From Ideonella sp. (GTDB lineage: Bacteria; Pseudomonadota; Gammaproteobacteria; Burkholderiales; Burkholderiaceae_C), in the NCBI GenBank assembly GCA_015075165.1, contig JABTUY010000004.1, positions 248,001 to 312,000 of the forward strand: a stretch of 64,000 bases of DNA. The letters are read 5' to 3'. The position numbers and the translations under genes are program-made. Positions 26,923 to 36,667 of the stretch are shown here, one piece after another. Numbering within the stretch: the stretch's first letter is position 1; every line of letters starts with the position of its first letter. The notes under the pieces are model-generated. The model ran no database searches, had not been told where the DNA came from, and was given only the letters and a program-made list of their open reading frames with translations.

Positions 26923-27096
26923 ATGGACACCAGCACTGAGCCCCGACGCCGCGCGCGCGGCCTGCCGCCGCCGTGGCGCCACGACGACGACGAAGCCGAC
27001 CCCCTCGGCGAGTGGACGCTCGACGACATCGACGGCGAGTTCGACTTCGCCGCGTCGCGTGCCGCGCGAGACCTGGATGCCATCGACGCCGACTGA
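26923..27096 (+). CDS. Small acidic protein, 57 aa, unknown
   Basis: A gene too short for most ORF callers, preceded by a near-perfect AAGGAGG site eight bases before ATG 26923. The protein has a basic N-terminal third ([15 protein letters not shown]) and a strongly acidic remainder ([20 protein letters not shown], then [11 protein letters not shown]). No family is recognised. Its end overlaps the start region of the degenerate receiver gene, suggesting co-translation with the signalling operon downstream. Confidence 0.62.
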   Translation: MDTSTEPRRRARGLPPPWRHDDDEADPLGEWTLDDIDGEFDFAASRAARDLDAIDAD

Positions 27097-27565
27097 TGGC
27101 CCGGTCGGTGCGGCGTCGCTGACGTCGTCCGCAGAACCATCCGGCACCGGCGCGGCGCCCGCCGCGCGACGTGTGCTGTTGGTCGATGTCGACCGTGCGT
27201 TGGTCGACCTGCTCGGCGCCTGGCTGGCCGGCGAGGCCGTTGCCATGGCGCAGCCCGGTGAAGCCGGGTCGGGCGCGCGCGTGGATCTGGTGATCGTCGA
27301 GGTGCCGTTCCCGCGGCAAGGCGGCGTAGACTGTATCCGCCGCATTGCGAGCCGGTTTCCTGGGGTGCCCATCGTGGCGTTGTCGTCCACCTTCCTTTCC
27401 GGCGTCGATTGCCACGGGCCGCTGGCGCGCGCCCTCGGCGTCGCCTGCGTGCTGCCGAGCCCGGTCGCGCGCGAGGTGCTGATCAACGCCGTGCGCCGGG
27501 TGCTGCAGCGCGCCTCGCCGTGCCAGTGTCCCGACCATGATCCGGCCGTCGATCGAGCGCGCTGA
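27077..27565 (+). CDS. Receiver-like protein lacking the phospho-acceptor aspartate
   Basis: 162 residues from ATG 27077 (a GTG at 27059 is an alternative). The fold of a CheY-like receiver is evident: strand 1 [16 protein letters not shown], strand 3 [20 protein letters not shown], strand 4 [11 protein letters not shown] and strand 5 [10 protein letters not shown]. At the position of the phospho-acceptor Asp there is Glu (VIVEVP), and the conserved Lys of strand 5 is replaced by Ser. The domain therefore should not be phosphorylated normally and may be fixed or regulated by binding. It overlaps the hybrid kinase gene by 29 bp. Confidence 0.7.
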   Translation: MPSTPTDGPVGAASLTSSAEPSGTGAAPAARRVLLVDVDRALVDLLGAWLAGEAVAMAQPGEAGSGARVDLVIVEVPFPRQGGVDCIRRIASRFPGVPIVALSSTFLSGVDCHGPLARALGVACVLPSPVAREVLINAVRRVLQRASPCQCPDHDPAVDRAR

Positions 27566-30500
27566 AGCGCGCGCACCGGCCCCGGGTGCCGGCGCGGGCC
27601 GCGAGGGCAGCTGCGCGGCTTGCGCCGCGACCGACGCGGGCGATCTCGCCGCCGCGTGCGCGCAGCCGAACGCCACGATCCGGCGCGGCCTGCCATGGCT
27701 GGGCGGCCTGTTCATCGCGGCCATCGTGGCGTTGGCGGCGCTCGACATCTGGCGTGGCTATGCCAACACCACCACCGAGACCATGCGCGAGCTGGAGACG
27801 CTGTCGCGCGTGATCGCCGAGCAGACGGCCGGCAGCGTGCAGACGGTCGACCGCATGCTGCAGCACGTGGCGGCGGAAGTCCGCGCCGGCCGAATCGACC
27901 CGCTCGCCGACGAGGCCGCGCTGCACGCCTACCTGCGCGATCAGAGCATCGGCCTGATCCAGGTGGCGGGGCTATCGATCATCGATGCCCATGGCCGCAT
28001 CCGCGCCAGCTCGAGTCGCTACCCGCAGCCGGACCCGCGGCCGAGCGTGGCCGAGCTGCCGGCGTGGCAGCAACTGCAGACCTCGCGCGACAGCGGCCTG
28101 ATCGTGGCGCCGACGATGCGCGGCATCAACCGGCCGAACCTGTGGATCTTCCCGATCGGCCGGCGGCTCGAAGGGCCCGACGGTCGATTCGCCGGCGCGA
28201 TCGTGGCCGCAGGCCGGGTCGAGTACTTCCAGGATTTCTATCGCGACGTGCGGCTCGACGAAGGCACAGCGATCATGCTGACGCACCGCGACGGCACCTT
28301 GATCGCGCGGCAGCCGCCGCTGCCTGAGGCGCCCGGCCGGCGCTACCCCGGCATCGACACGGCCCTGTCGGCGCGCGACGAGGGTCACCCGAAGGCGAGC
28401 CGCAGGATCAGCATGATCGACGGCGTCGACCGCTTCGGCGCCGCGCAGCTGGTGGCCGACTACCCGCTGGCGGTGACCGTCACCCGCGATGCGGCAGTCG
28501 CACTGGCCGGCTGGCGTCGCGAGACGGCGGGCACGGTCGTGCGCACGCTGGCGTTGGCGCTGCTGGCCACCGGGCTGCTGGTGGCCGTGCAGCGGCAGCT
28601 GCGGCGCCTGGAGCGCTCGCGCGAGCGCTTCGCGCTGGCCGCCGCCGGCTCCGACGAAGGCATCTGGGACTGGGACGTCGCCAGCGACCGCATCTTCGCA
28701 TCGGCGCGCGCGCGCGAGATCTACGGCCTGCCGCCGGGCCCCGACGTGCTGCCGCGGCAGCAGTGGTTCACGTTGCTGCGGCTGCATCCGGCCGACGTGG
28801 CCGCACGTCGAGAGGCGCTGCGGGCGCACCTGGCGGGCCAGACGCCGGTCTACGCAGGCGAATACCGCGTGCGCGACGCCGACGGCCGCGACCGCTGGGT
28901 GCGCGTGCGCGGCCTGTGCGTGCGCGACGCGCACGGCGTGCCGCTGCGCATGGCCGGCTCGGTGACCGACATCGACGCGCGCAAGCGCGCCGAGGATGCG
29001 CTGCGTCTGTCCGAAGAGCGCTATGCGCTGGCGATGACCGGCTCCACCGGCGGCCACTGGGTGTGGGAGCCGCAGACCGATGCGCTGTTCGTCTCGGGCA
29101 CCGTCAACCAGCTGTTCGACCAGCCGGCCGGGCTGGAACCCACCTCGCGGGCCGAGTATTTCTCCCGCGTGCGGCTGCACCCGGACGATGTGCCGAAGTG
29201 GAACCAGATCATCGGGGATGTGGCAAACCCAGCGGTCAAGCGGATCGACCTCGAGTTCCGCGTGCTGCCCGCCGACGGCGGCGAGCCGCGCTGGATCCTC
29301 ACGCGGGCGCAGTGCTTCCGCGACGACGCGGGCTGCGCGCTGCGGGTGGCCGGCGTCAGCGTCGACATCACCGAGCGCAAGCGCACCGAACAGGCGTTGC
29401 GCGAGAGCGAGCAGCGGTTCGCGCATGCGGTGGCCGGCGCCAACGACGGCATCCTCGACTGGGACATCGTCGCCGATCGCATGTTCGCCTCCGATCGTGC
29501 GATGCGCATGGTCGGCCTCGAGCCCGACGATCGCGTGCGCACACGGGCCGAATGGGCCGCCCTCGTGATGCCGCGCATGCACCCCGACGACCTGCCGCGG
29601 TTGAAGGCCGAACTGCACGGCACCGAAGACAGCCCGCCCGAGGCGCACGAGGGCGAGTACCGCGTGCGCGGCGCCGACGGCGGGTACCGCTGGATGCGCT
29701 TTCGCGGCCGCGTGGTGCGCGACGCCGCCGGTCGCGCGATGCGCTGGGCGGGCTCGGTCAGCGACGTCGACGCGCTGAAGAAGACCGAGGAGGCGCTGCG
29801 CCGCTCGGAGCAGCGCTACCAGCTGGCGGTGGACGGCTCCAACGAGGGCCTGTGGGACTGGGACCTCGCCAGCGACTCGCTGTTCCTGTCGCCGCGCGCG
29901 CAGCAGCTGCTGTGGCAGCGCAGCGGCGAGCCGCAGCGGCCGCGTCGCGAGTGGATCGCGCTGACGGCCTACCACCCCGATGACATGCCGCTGGTGCGCG
30001 CCGCGTTGGCGGCTCATCTGCGCGGAACCACCAAGCACTTCAAGGTCGAGTACCGGCTGCGCCACCACAGCGGCGAGTGGCGCTGGTATCGCCAGCGCGG
30101 CATCGCGGTGCGCGATGCCGGCGGCCGACCGACCCGGATGGCCGGCTCGATGGAGGACATCACCGATCGCAAGCAGGTCGAGGCCGAGCGCGAGCGGCTC
30201 GAGCTGCAGCTGCGCCAGGCGCAGAAGCTGGAGGCGATCGGCACGCTGGCCGGCGGCATCGCGCACGACTTCAACAACATCCTGGCGGCGATCCTCGGCT
30301 ACGGCGAGATGGTGCAGAAGGATGCGCCCGAGGGCAGCGCCGTGCGGCGCAATATCGACGCCGCGATGAGTGCCGGCATGCGCGCGAAGTCGCTGGTCGA
30401 ACGCATTCTGGCGTTCAGCCGCAGCGGCATGGGCGAGCGCGTGCCGGTGCACATGCAGTCGGTGGTCGGCGAGGCGCTCGACGCGGTGGCCGCGTCGCTG

Positions 30501-31346
30501 CCGCCGGGCGTCACGCTGGAGCGCCGGCTCGACTGCGGCAACGCGGCGGTGCACGGCGACCCCACGCAGGTGCACCAGGTGGTGCTGAACCTGTGCGCCA
30601 ACGCGGTGCAGGCGATGAAATCCAACGGCACGCTCAGCGTCACGCTCGAGCTCGCGCAGCTCGATTCGGTGCGCTGCGCGGCCAGCGTGCTGCCCGCCGG
30701 CAGCTATGTGCGCCTGGGGGTGCGCGACACCGGCAGCGGCATCGAACCGCACCTGCTGGAGCGCATCTTCGATCCGTTCTTCACCACCAAGGAGGTCGGC
30801 GTCGGCACCGGGCTCGGGCTGTCGCTGGTGCACGGCATCGTCGCCGACCTCGGCGGCGGCATCGAGGTGAACAGCACGGTCGGCGAGGGCTCGCACTTCA
30901 GCGTCTACCTGCCCTGGAGCAGTTGCGTCGAACCGGCGCAACGCGTCGACGAGGCGGTGGCCGTCGGCCAGGGCCAGACGGTGCTGCTGATCGACGACGA
31001 GGAGACGCTGGTGCGCCTGGGTGAGGAGATGATCGCCGGCCTCGGTTACGAACCGGTGGGCTTCACGTCGAGCACCGAAGCGCTGGAGACGTTCCGCGCC
31101 ACCCCCGAGCGCTTCGACATCGTGCTGTCGGACGAGGCGATGCCCGGCATGACCGGCTCCGAACTGGCGCTGACGATCCGCGCCATCCGGGCCGACATTC
31201 CGATCGTGCTGATGAGCGGCTACGTCACGCCGGTGATGACCCGGCGTGCGCGCGATGCCGGCGTGGCCGAAGTGCTGTCCAAGCCGCTGGTGGCGCGCGA
31301 CATCGCGCGCAGTCTCGCCGGTGCGCTGCAGGCGCCGGCGACCTGA
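27537..31346 (+). CDS. Hybrid sensor histidine kinase, PDC sensor + four PAS + receiver
   Basis: 1269 residues. Membrane helices at about 52-71 and 333-351 enclose a periplasmic PDC/dCache-like sensor. Four PAS_3-type domains with PAC ends follow (about 360-1,  repeating HPDD and RWxRVRG...DxxGxPxRMAGS segments) up to about 890; then HisKA with [20 protein letters not shown] (His910), a HATPase domain with G1 DTGSGI and G2 [13 protein letters not shown], and a C-terminal receiver with D1199 in [12 protein letters not shown]. The class is the HDFNN hybrid kinase. It likely signals to a separate DNA-binding regulator; an OmpR-type gene follows at 31784. Confidence 0.93.
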   Translation: MIRPSIERAEARAPAPGAGAGREGSCAACAATDAGDLAAACAQPNATIRRGLPWLGGLFIAAIVALAALDIWRGYANTTTETMRELETLSRVIAEQTAGSVQTVDRMLQHVAAEVRAGRIDPLADEAALHAYLRDQSIGLIQVAGLSIIDAHGRIRASSSRYPQPDPRPSVAELPAWQQLQTSRDSGLIVAPTMRGINRPNLWIFPIGRRLEGPDGRFAGAIVAAGRVEYFQDFYRDVRLDEGTAIMLTHRDGTLIARQPPLPEAPGRRYPGIDTALSARDEGHPKASRRISMIDGVDRFGAAQLVADYPLAVTVTRDAAVALAGWRRETAGTVVRTLALALLATGLLVAVQRQLRRLERSRERFALAAAGSDEGIWDWDVASDRIFASARAREIYGLPPGPDVLPRQQWFTLLRLHPADVAARREALRAHLAGQTPVYAGEYRVRDADGRDRWVRVRGLCVRDAHGVPLRMAGSVTDIDARKRAEDALRLSEERYALAMTGSTGGHWVWEPQTDALFVSGTVNQLFDQPAGLEPTSRAEYFSRVRLHPDDVPKWNQIIGDVANPAVKRIDLEFRVLPADGGEPRWILTRAQCFRDDAGCALRVAGVSVDITERKRTEQALRESEQRFAHAVAGANDGILDWDIVADRMFASDRAMRMVGLEPDDRVRTRAEWAALVMPRMHPDDLPRLKAELHGTEDSPPEAHEGEYRVRGADGGYRWMRFRGRVVRDAAGRAMRWAGSVSDVDALKKTEEALRRSEQRYQLAVDGSNEGLWDWDLASDSLFLSPRAQQLLWQRSGEPQRPRREWIALTAYHPDDMPLVRAALAAHLRGTTKHFKVEYRLRHHSGEWRWYRQRGIAVRDAGGRPTRMAGSMEDITDRKQVEAERERLELQLRQAQKLEAIGTLAGGIAHDFNNILAAILGYGEMVQKDAPEGSAVRRNIDAAMSAGMRAKSLVERILAFSRSGMGERVPVHMQSVVGEALDAVAASLPPGVTLERRLDCGNAAVHGDPTQVHQVVLNLCANAVQAMKSNGTLSVTLELAQLDSVRCAASVLPAGSYVRLGVRDTGSGIEPHLLERIFDPFFTTKEVGVGTGLGLSLVHGIVADLGGGIEVNSTVGEGSHFSVYLPWSSCVEPAQRVDEAVAVGQGQTVLLIDDEETLVRLGEEMIAGLGYEPVGFTSSTEALETFRATPERFDIVLSDEAMPGMTGSELALTIRAIRADIPIVLMSGYVTPVMTRRARDAGVAEVLSKPLVARDIARSLAGALQAPAT

Positions 31347-31474
31347 CGCCGCCCGGGTTTCAAACGCAACGCGGCGCGCGCGTCGCTGCAACGGCGGCGC
31401 AACGGCAGCGGCGTGCAATCGGGGCACACGATGGGCCACGCGATGGGCCACGTGTGCGCACCAGGAGCCGCACC

Positions 31475-31690
31475 ATGAACCGCCTGCATCAACACGCGCC
31501 GCGCACGCCGGCCGGCGCCGCCCCCGCGAGCCACTGGTTCGCGCGCGGCTGGGAAGCCGTCTCGACCTGGCGCGATCGCAGCCGCGGCCGCGACCTGCTG
31601 GGCGAGCTCGACGAGCGCATGCTCAAGGACATCGGGCTCAGCCATGCCGACGCCATCGTCGAGGCCGGCAAGTCCTTCTGGCAGCGCTGA
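31475..31690 (+). CDS. DUF1127-domain small protein
   Basis: 71 residues. The C-terminal half WRDRSRGRDLLGELDERMLKDIGLSHADA carries the DUF1127/YjiS signature (R..L..LD.R.L.DIG). Small YjiS-like proteins of alpha- and betaproteobacteria act in stress or phosphate and carbon metabolism and some bind RNA; no reaction is known for this one. ATG 31475 has AGGAG at the right distance. It lies between the hybrid kinase and an OmpR-type regulator. Confidence 0.85.
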   Translation: MNRLHQHAPRTPAGAAPASHWFARGWEAVSTWRDRSRGRDLLGELDERMLKDIGLSHADAIVEAGKSFWQR

Positions 31691-31783
31691 ATGGCCGCCG
31701 CAACGCCGGCGGTTGCCGAGGGCATGCTGCGCGGCGCGCCGTCCGCGGCTACGATCGCGCCTGCCGCTGCCGCGGCGACCGCG

Positions 31784-32527
31784 ATGACCACCCCGACATC
31801 CTCGCAGCTGACGCCTCACGTGCTGGTGCTCGACGACGACCCGTCGGTGCGTCAGCTGATCTGCGACTACCTGCGCGACAACGAGCTGCGCGCCACCGCG
31901 GCAGCCAGCGGCCGGGAGTTCGATGCCGCGATGGCGCGCGAGGTCGTCGATTTGGTGGTGCTCGATCTGCGGTTGCCCGGCGAGGACGGCCTGCAGATCG
32001 CGCGCCGCCTGCGCGAGACCTCGACCGTGCCGATCCTGATGCTCACCGGCCGTGCCGAGGAGGCCGACCGCGTGATGGGGCTCGAACTCGGCGCCGACGA
32101 CTACCTGACCAAGCCGTTCTCCACCCGCGAACTGCTGGCGCGCATCCGCGCGCTGTTGCGGCGCGCGCGCGCGCAGGCCACGGTGGCCGATGCGATCGCG
32201 CGCGTACGCGCCTACCGCTTCGGTTCGTGGGAGCTGAACATCGGGCTGCGCAAGCTACGCTCGGCCGATGGCCGTGCGGTCGAGCTGACCAACGGCGAGT
32301 TCAGCCTGCTCGCCGCATTCGTCTCGGCGCCGCAGCGCGTGCTGTCGCGCGACCAGCTGCTCGATCTTTCGCGGCTGCACAACGCCGAGGTCTACGACCG
32401 CTCGATCGACGTGCAGATCCTGCGCCTGCGGCGCAAGATCGAGCACGACCCGTCGCGCCCGCAGCTGATCAAGACCGAGCGCGGCAGCGGCTACCTGTTC
32501 GACGCGGTGGTCGAAGCGGTGCACTGA
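31784..32527 (+). CDS. OmpR-family response regulator
   Basis: 247 residues. The receiver has D19-D21 (VLVLDDDPSVRQ), phospho-acceptor Asp in LVVLDLRLPGEDG and Lys in DDYLTKPFSTRELLARIRALLRR; the C-terminal Trans_reg_C winged helix ends KTERGSGYLFDAVVE. The ATG at 31784 gives the usual short lead; an in-frame ATG at 31691, right after the DUF1127 stop, would add 31 Ala-rich residues and lacks a ribosome site. No dedicated kinase follows, so the upstream hybrid kinase is the nearest possible partner. Confidence 0.92.
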   Translation: MTTPTSSQLTPHVLVLDDDPSVRQLICDYLRDNELRATAAASGREFDAAMAREVVDLVVLDLRLPGEDGLQIARRLRETSTVPILMLTGRAEEADRVMGLELGADDYLTKPFSTRELLARIRALLRRARAQATVADAIARVRAYRFGSWELNIGLRKLRSADGRAVELTNGEFSLLAAFVSAPQRVLSRDQLLDLSRLHNAEVYDRSIDVQILRLRRKIEHDPSRPQLIKTERGSGYLFDAVVEAVH

Positions 32528-32582
32528 CGCGCAGCGGCGCCGCGCGCGCTGTGCCGAGGGCCACTCGTTCGAGCGGCTGGCG

Positions 32583-33731
32583 TCAGCCGATGCGGCGCGC
32601 CACGTCTTCGAGCCGGCCGGCCAGCGTGCCGAAGCGGCGCCGGTACTGCGCCGGGCTCAGCGTGACCTTGCGCCGGAACAGCCGCGAGAAGAACGCGGCG
32701 TCCTGGTAGCCGACCTGCTCGGCCACCGCCTCCACCGGCTCGTGGCCGGCCTCGAGCATCTGCTTGGCCTCTTCGAGCCGCAGCATGTGCACGTACTCGA
32801 GCGGGCTCATGCCGGTGGCCTGTGTGAAGCGGCGCTTGAAGGTGCGCTCGGCCAGGCCCGACAGCTCGACCATGCGCGTCACCGGCGCCTCGAGCGCGTA
32901 GTGCTGCGCGGCCCACTGCTGCGCGCGCTGCACCGCCGGGTCGTCGATGCCGCTGCCGCGCGTGAGCGACGCGTAGGCGACCGGGCTGGTCTCGCTGGGG
33001 TCGAGCAGGTTGATGCGGGCCACCTGCATCGCCGCCTCGGGCCCCGCGAAGCGCGCGATCAACGCCAGCGCCAGCATGTGCCAGGCGACGCCGCTGCCGG
33101 CCATCGCGATGCGGCGTTCGGCGCCGGCAAAGAGCACACCGCGCTCGGGGAACCACTGCGTGCCCGGGTAGTCGCGCGCCAGCGCGTCGCAGTAGGCCCA
33201 GTGCGAGGTGGCGTCCAGCCCGTCGAGCAGGCCGGTGCGCGCCAGCAGCAGCGCGCCCGAGCAGGCCGAGGCCAGCAGCGCGCCGTCGGCATGGCGCGCG
33301 CGCAGCCAGGCCACCTCGGCGTCGTAGCGGTCGCCGAGCGGCTCGCCCGGCGGCACCATGACATCGGTGATACAGACGATGTCGGGCCGCGGGCAGTCGG
33401 CAAAGCCCGCGTCGGGCGTGATGCGTACGCCGTTGGCGCCGGCGAACGGCGCGCCGTCGCGGCTGACCACCAGCGGCCGAAACGGCGAGGGCAGCACCGC
33501 GGCGCCGTGCAGCATCAGCCAGTCGCGCCGCACCGACGACAGGAAGTCGTAGAAACCGTACAGCGTGGCGGCGCTCACCTCGGGCACGCCGAGCAGCGCG
33601 ACGACGATCGGGCGCTGTGCCTGCGTGGCACGAATGCCAGCCTGGTTGCACGAATCGCTGCGGGCGATGTCGTCGTCGGCCGGCACACTGCCGCGCGTTG
33701 TCGATGAACCCTCACCGTGGAGATGCTGCAT
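32583..33731 (-). CDS. GlxA-family transcriptional regulator (DJ-1/PfpI + AraC HTH)
   Basis: Up to 382 residues. The N-terminal DJ-1/PfpI-like domain (about 42-210) has the nucleophile elbow LLASACSGALLLARTG; the C-terminal AraC-type DNA-binding domain (about 270-375) shows GLAERTFKRRFTQATGMSPL and the second helix pair EAVAEQVGYQDAAFFSRLFR. GlxA-like regulators often control catabolic or amine genes. The first 40 residues are unlike the family and the annotated ATG overlaps the start codon of the divergent sterol desaturase; a GTG at 33686 may be the true start. Confidence 0.88.
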   Translation of the reverse strand: MQHLHGEGSSTTRGSVPADDDIARSDSCNQAGIRATQAQRPIVVALLGVPEVSAATLYGFYDFLSSVRRDWLMLHGAAVLPSPFRPLVVSRDGAPFAGANGVRITPDAGFADCPRPDIVCITDVMVPPGEPLGDRYDAEVAWLRARHADGALLASACSGALLLARTGLLDGLDATSHWAYCDALARDYPGTQWFPERGVLFAGAERRIAMAGSGVAWHMLALALIARFAGPEAAMQVARINLLDPSETSPVAYASLTRGSGIDDPAVQRAQQWAAQHYALEAPVTRMVELSGLAERTFKRRFTQATGMSPLEYVHMLRLEEAKQMLEAGHEPVEAVAEQVGYQDAAFFSRLFRRKVTLSPAQYRRRFGTLAGRLEDVARRIG

Positions 33732-34488
33732 GCCGACCCCTTTCGATCTGCTGATGGACCCGATGACGCAGGCGATGCTCGCGCTGTTTGCCGGGCTCGC
33801 GCTGTGGGAGTTCGCGTTCCCTGCACGCGCGCTGCCCGTGCTGCCCGGCTGGCATCGGCGCGCGCTGGCCTCGTTCGCGCTGTACTTCCTGCTGTCGTCG
33901 TACCTGCCGCTGCTGTGGGCCGACGCGCTGGCGCCGCTGCGGCTGGTCGACCTGTCGCGCTGGCCGCTGTGGGCCGCCGCCGCACTCGGCCTGGTCGCCT
34001 ACGAGTTCGCAGCCTACGCCTGGCATCGCGCGATGCACCGCAGCGACCGCTTGTGGCGGCTGTTTCACCAGCTGCATCACAGCGCCGAGCGGCTCGACGT
34101 TGTGAGCGCGTTCTGGTTCAGCCCTTTCGACATGGTGGCCTGGACGCTGCTGCCTGGCCTGGTGCTGACGCTGCTCGGCTTGAGCCCGCAGGCGGCGACG
34201 CTGACGATCCTCGCCATCACGTTCCTCTCGATGTTCCAGCACGCCAACGTGCGCACGCCGCGCTGGATCGGGCTGCTGGTGCAGCGCCCCGAGATGCACA
34301 GCGTGCACCACGCGCGCGACGTGCATCACTTCAACTACGCCGACCTGCCGATCGTCGACCTGATCTTCGGCACCTTCCGCAACCCGTGTTGTCACGTATC
34401 GGCCAACGGCTTCTGGCACGGTGCCTCTGGCCGCGTGGTCGACATGCTGCTGCTGCGCGACGTGTCGCGTCAAGGTGGGTCCCGATGA
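33730..34488 (+). CDS. Sterol desaturase/fatty acid hydroxylase-family membrane protein
   Basis: 252 residues with about four membrane helices. The di-iron histidine clusters are present: HRAMH (about 96-100), HQLHHSAER (about 113-121) and HSVHHARDVHHFNYAD (about 191-206). The family inserts oxygen or double bonds into lipids using a di-iron centre. GGAG precedes ATG 33730. The gene starts head to head with the GlxA-type regulator, the two ATG codons sharing bases in GCATGC, which suggests local regulation. Confidence 0.9.
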   Translation: MPTPFDLLMDPMTQAMLALFAGLALWEFAFPARALPVLPGWHRRALASFALYFLLSSYLPLLWADALAPLRLVDLSRWPLWAAAALGLVAYEFAAYAWHRAMHRSDRLWRLFHQLHHSAERLDVVSAFWFSPFDMVAWTLLPGLVLTLLGLSPQAATLTILAITFLSMFQHANVRTPRWIGLLVQRPEMHSVHHARDVHHFNYADLPIVDLIFGTFRNPCCHVSANGFWHGASGRVVDMLLLRDVSRQGGSR

Positions 34489-34516
34489 CGACTGAAACAC
34501 TGCCAGGGGCGAAACG

Positions 34517-34747
34517 ATGGTCTGCCGCGTACCCCTGACCCGCTGTCTGCGTGGACAGCCGACGCTCGACGTCGAGCACGGCGACCCGGCCGGTGCCCCG
34601 GTGATCGCGCTGCACGGCGTCACCGATTGCTGGTGCTTGTTCGAGCCGCTGCTGCCGCACCTGCCGCGCACGCTGCGGCGTGACCGCGGCTGGACTCACG
34701 CAGTTCCGAGATCGAGGCCCGAAACCGAAACCAGGAGACAAAGATGA
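34517..34747 (+). pseudogene. Alpha/beta hydrolase, N-terminal remnant
   Basis: The first 50 codons read like the beginning of an alpha/beta hydrolase: a beta strand LDVEHGDPAGAPVIALHGVT with the HG oxyanion motif and then CLFEPLLPHLP. The remaining frame loses this character and runs into the start of the TPR gene at 34744; no nucleophile elbow or catalytic triad follows. The rest of the gene has been deleted. A remnant, not an active enzyme. Confidence 0.6.
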
Positions 34748-36054
34748 CGATGACCGACAGCGCCGGCTATCCGGTGACCGGGGCCAACGACGACGCACTG
34801 GCCGCTTTCGAGCAGGCGGCACACGAGCTGCGCTGCCAGGTCGACGACCCGGTGGCGACGATCGAGCGTGCGATTGCCGCCAGCCCCGCGATGCCGATGG
34901 CGCAGGTGCTCAAGGCCTGGCTTCATCTGCTCGGCACCGAGCCGGGCGCGCTCGCGGTGGCGCGCGAGTGCGCTGCCGCTGCGCAGCGGCTCGGTGGCAG
35001 CGAGCGCGAGCGCCGCCATGCCGATGCCGCTGCACTCGTGGCCGCCGGGCGCTGGCGCGACGGTGGCCGTGCGCTCGAAGACCTGAGCGCGGCCTACCCG
35101 CGCGACGCGCTCGCGCTGCAGGCCGGACACCAGGTCGACTTTTTCACCGGCGACTCGCGCATGCTGCGCGACCGCGTGGCGCGCGTGCTGCCGGCGTGGA
35201 GCCGTGCGCAGCCGGGGTATCACGCGGTGCTCGGCATGCATGCGTTCGGCCTCGAGGAGACCGGCGACTATGCCGCGGCCGAGCGCCAGGGCCGGCTCGC
35301 GGTCGAACTCGAGCCGCGCGACAGCTGGGGCTGGCACGCGGTGGCGCACGTGATGGAGATGCGCCACCTGCCGCGCGACGGCATCGGCTGGCTCGAGCCG
35401 GCCTCGGCCACCTGGTCGCGCGGCAGCTTCCTCGGCGTGCACAACTGGTGGCACCTGGCGCTGTTCCATCTCGAGCTCGACCACGTCGACGAGGTGCTGC
35501 GGTTGTACGACCGCTCGATCGGCGGCCCCGGCTCGGGCGTGGTGCTCGACATGGTCGACCAGAGCGCGCTGCTGTGGCGGCTGCACCTGCGCGGCATCGA
35601 CGCCGGCGAGCGCTGGGGCGCGCTGGCGGCGCGCTGGGCGCCGCTCGCCGGCGGCGGCAACTATGCGTTCAACGACCTGCACGCGATGATCGCCTTCGCG
35701 GTCACCGGCCGCGAGCGCGAGCAGCGCGAATTGCTCGATGCGCAGCGCGCTGCTCTGGCCGGCGAGGGCGACAACGCCGCCTTCACGCGCGAGGTAGGCC
35801 AGCCGGCCACGCTCGCAGTGCAGGCGTATTGCGCCGGCGACTTCGGCGACGCCGTGCGGCGGCTGCGGCCGATCCGCAGCGTCGCGCACCGCTTCGGCGG
35901 CAGCCACGCGCAGCGCGACCTGATCGACCTGACGCTGATCGAGGCCGCGCGCCGCAGCGGCGAACACGCGTTGTTCGCGGCGCTGGCGCACGAGCGCGCG
36001 GCGCAGCGGCCGCACAGCGCGCTGGCGCAGCGCTATGTCACGGCGGCGGGCTGA
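34744..36054 (+). CDS. TTC38-like tetratricopeptide protein
   Basis: 436 residues of helical repeats. The central region, with HAVLGMHAFGLEETGDYAAA, PRDSWGWHAVAHVMEM and FLGVHNWWHLALFHLE, is the hallmark of the TTC38 family of TPR-like proteins, conserved from bacteria to animals but without an assigned biochemical role. No signal peptide or transmembrane helix is seen. A strong AGGAGA site precedes ATG 34744. It has no clear operon partner; the Hsp20 genes follow after 134 bp. Confidence 0.85.
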   Translation: MTMTDSAGYPVTGANDDALAAFEQAAHELRCQVDDPVATIERAIAASPAMPMAQVLKAWLHLLGTEPGALAVARECAAAAQRLGGSERERRHADAAALVAAGRWRDGGRALEDLSAAYPRDALALQAGHQVDFFTGDSRMLRDRVARVLPAWSRAQPGYHAVLGMHAFGLEETGDYAAAERQGRLAVELEPRDSWGWHAVAHVMEMRHLPRDGIGWLEPASATWSRGSFLGVHNWWHLALFHLELDHVDEVLRLYDRSIGGPGSGVVLDMVDQSALLWRLHLRGIDAGERWGALAARWAPLAGGGNYAFNDLHAMIAFAVTGREREQRELLDAQRAALAGEGDNAAFTREVGQPATLAVQAYCAGDFGDAVRRLRPIRSVAHRFGGSHAQRDLIDLTLIEAARRSGEHALFAALAHERAAQRPHSALAQRYVTAAG

Positions 36055-36108
36055 ACGGCGCGTGGATTGATCGTACGCAAGCCTGCTACCGCCGTCGGCG
36101 CCAGCGGG

Positions 36109-36138
36109 CTTGAAATCGCGGGCCACGGATCCACTATC
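36109..36138 (+). promoter_or_regulatory. Candidate heat-shock (sigma-32-like) promoter
   Basis: CTTGAAA at 36109-36115 matches the sigma-32 -35 element, followed after 15 bp by CCACTATC, a loose match to the CCCCAT-T -10 element. It lies 50-80 bp before the first Hsp20 gene, where such a promoter would be expected. The match is partial and was found by eye. Confidence 0.35.
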
Positions 36139-36188
36139 GAAGCAGCAGGCCGATGCCATGCCTGCACCGATGGAAACGGAGATTGGCC

Positions 36189-36641
36189 ATGTACGAATCG
36201 TTGCTGAACTATCCGGGCGGGCTCTTCGGCTCGTTCGAGCGCCTGCGTCGCGAGCTCGATGAGGCTTTCGGCACTGCGGTGCTGCCGGGCAGCATCCGCT
36301 CGGTGGCCGCCGGCAGCCTGCCGGCGATCAACGTCGGCCGCACGCCCAACAGCGTGGAGGTGTACGCCTTCGCGCCGGGGCTCGACCCGAACAAGATCGA
36401 GGTCACGGTCGATCGCGGCGTGCTGCGCGTGGCCGGCGAGCGCCCGAGCGTGCTGCCCGCCGAACGCGACGGCGTGCACGTGTACGCGCACGAGCGCGGC
36501 AGCGGTGCCTTCGCGCGCACCGTGGCGCTGCCCGACGACGTCGACGCCCAGCATGTCAACGCCACCTATCGCGATGGCGTGCTGGCGATCAGCCTCGCGC
36601 GCCGCGAAGCCGTGCAACCCAAGCGCATCGCCGTGCAGTGA
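36189..36641 (+). CDS. Small heat-shock protein, Hsp20/alpha-crystallin (first copy)
   Basis: 150 residues. The alpha-crystallin domain is at about 45-145: INVGRTPNSVEVYAFAPGLDPNKIEVTV at its start, GVLRVAGERP, and the closing GVLAISLARREAVQPKRIAV. The family forms ATP-independent oligomeric holdases that bind unfolding proteins. The N-terminus MYESLLNYPGGLFGSFERLRRELDE resembles the HspA/IbpA-like class with a hydrophobic arm. It is the first gene of an Hsp20-Hsp20-Usp stress cluster. Confidence 0.93.
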   Translation: MYESLLNYPGGLFGSFERLRRELDEAFGTAVLPGSIRSVAAGSLPAINVGRTPNSVEVYAFAPGLDPNKIEVTVDRGVLRVAGERPSVLPAERDGVHVYAHERGSGAFARTVALPDDVDAQHVNATYRDGVLAISLARREAVQPKRIAVQ

Positions 36642-36667
36642 TGCGCGCCACCGAACCGGAGAACACC

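Noticed and set aside
27972..31451. A 1159-codon open frame on the minus strand opposite the hybrid kinase
   Set aside because: It mirrors the repeated PAS codons of the real gene; no domain is seen and the amino acid pattern is the usual antisense shadow.
31691..31783. Extended N-terminus of the OmpR-type regulator
   Set aside because: It would add 31 Ala-rich residues with no ribosome site; the family begins close to the receiver, so ATG 31784 is preferred.
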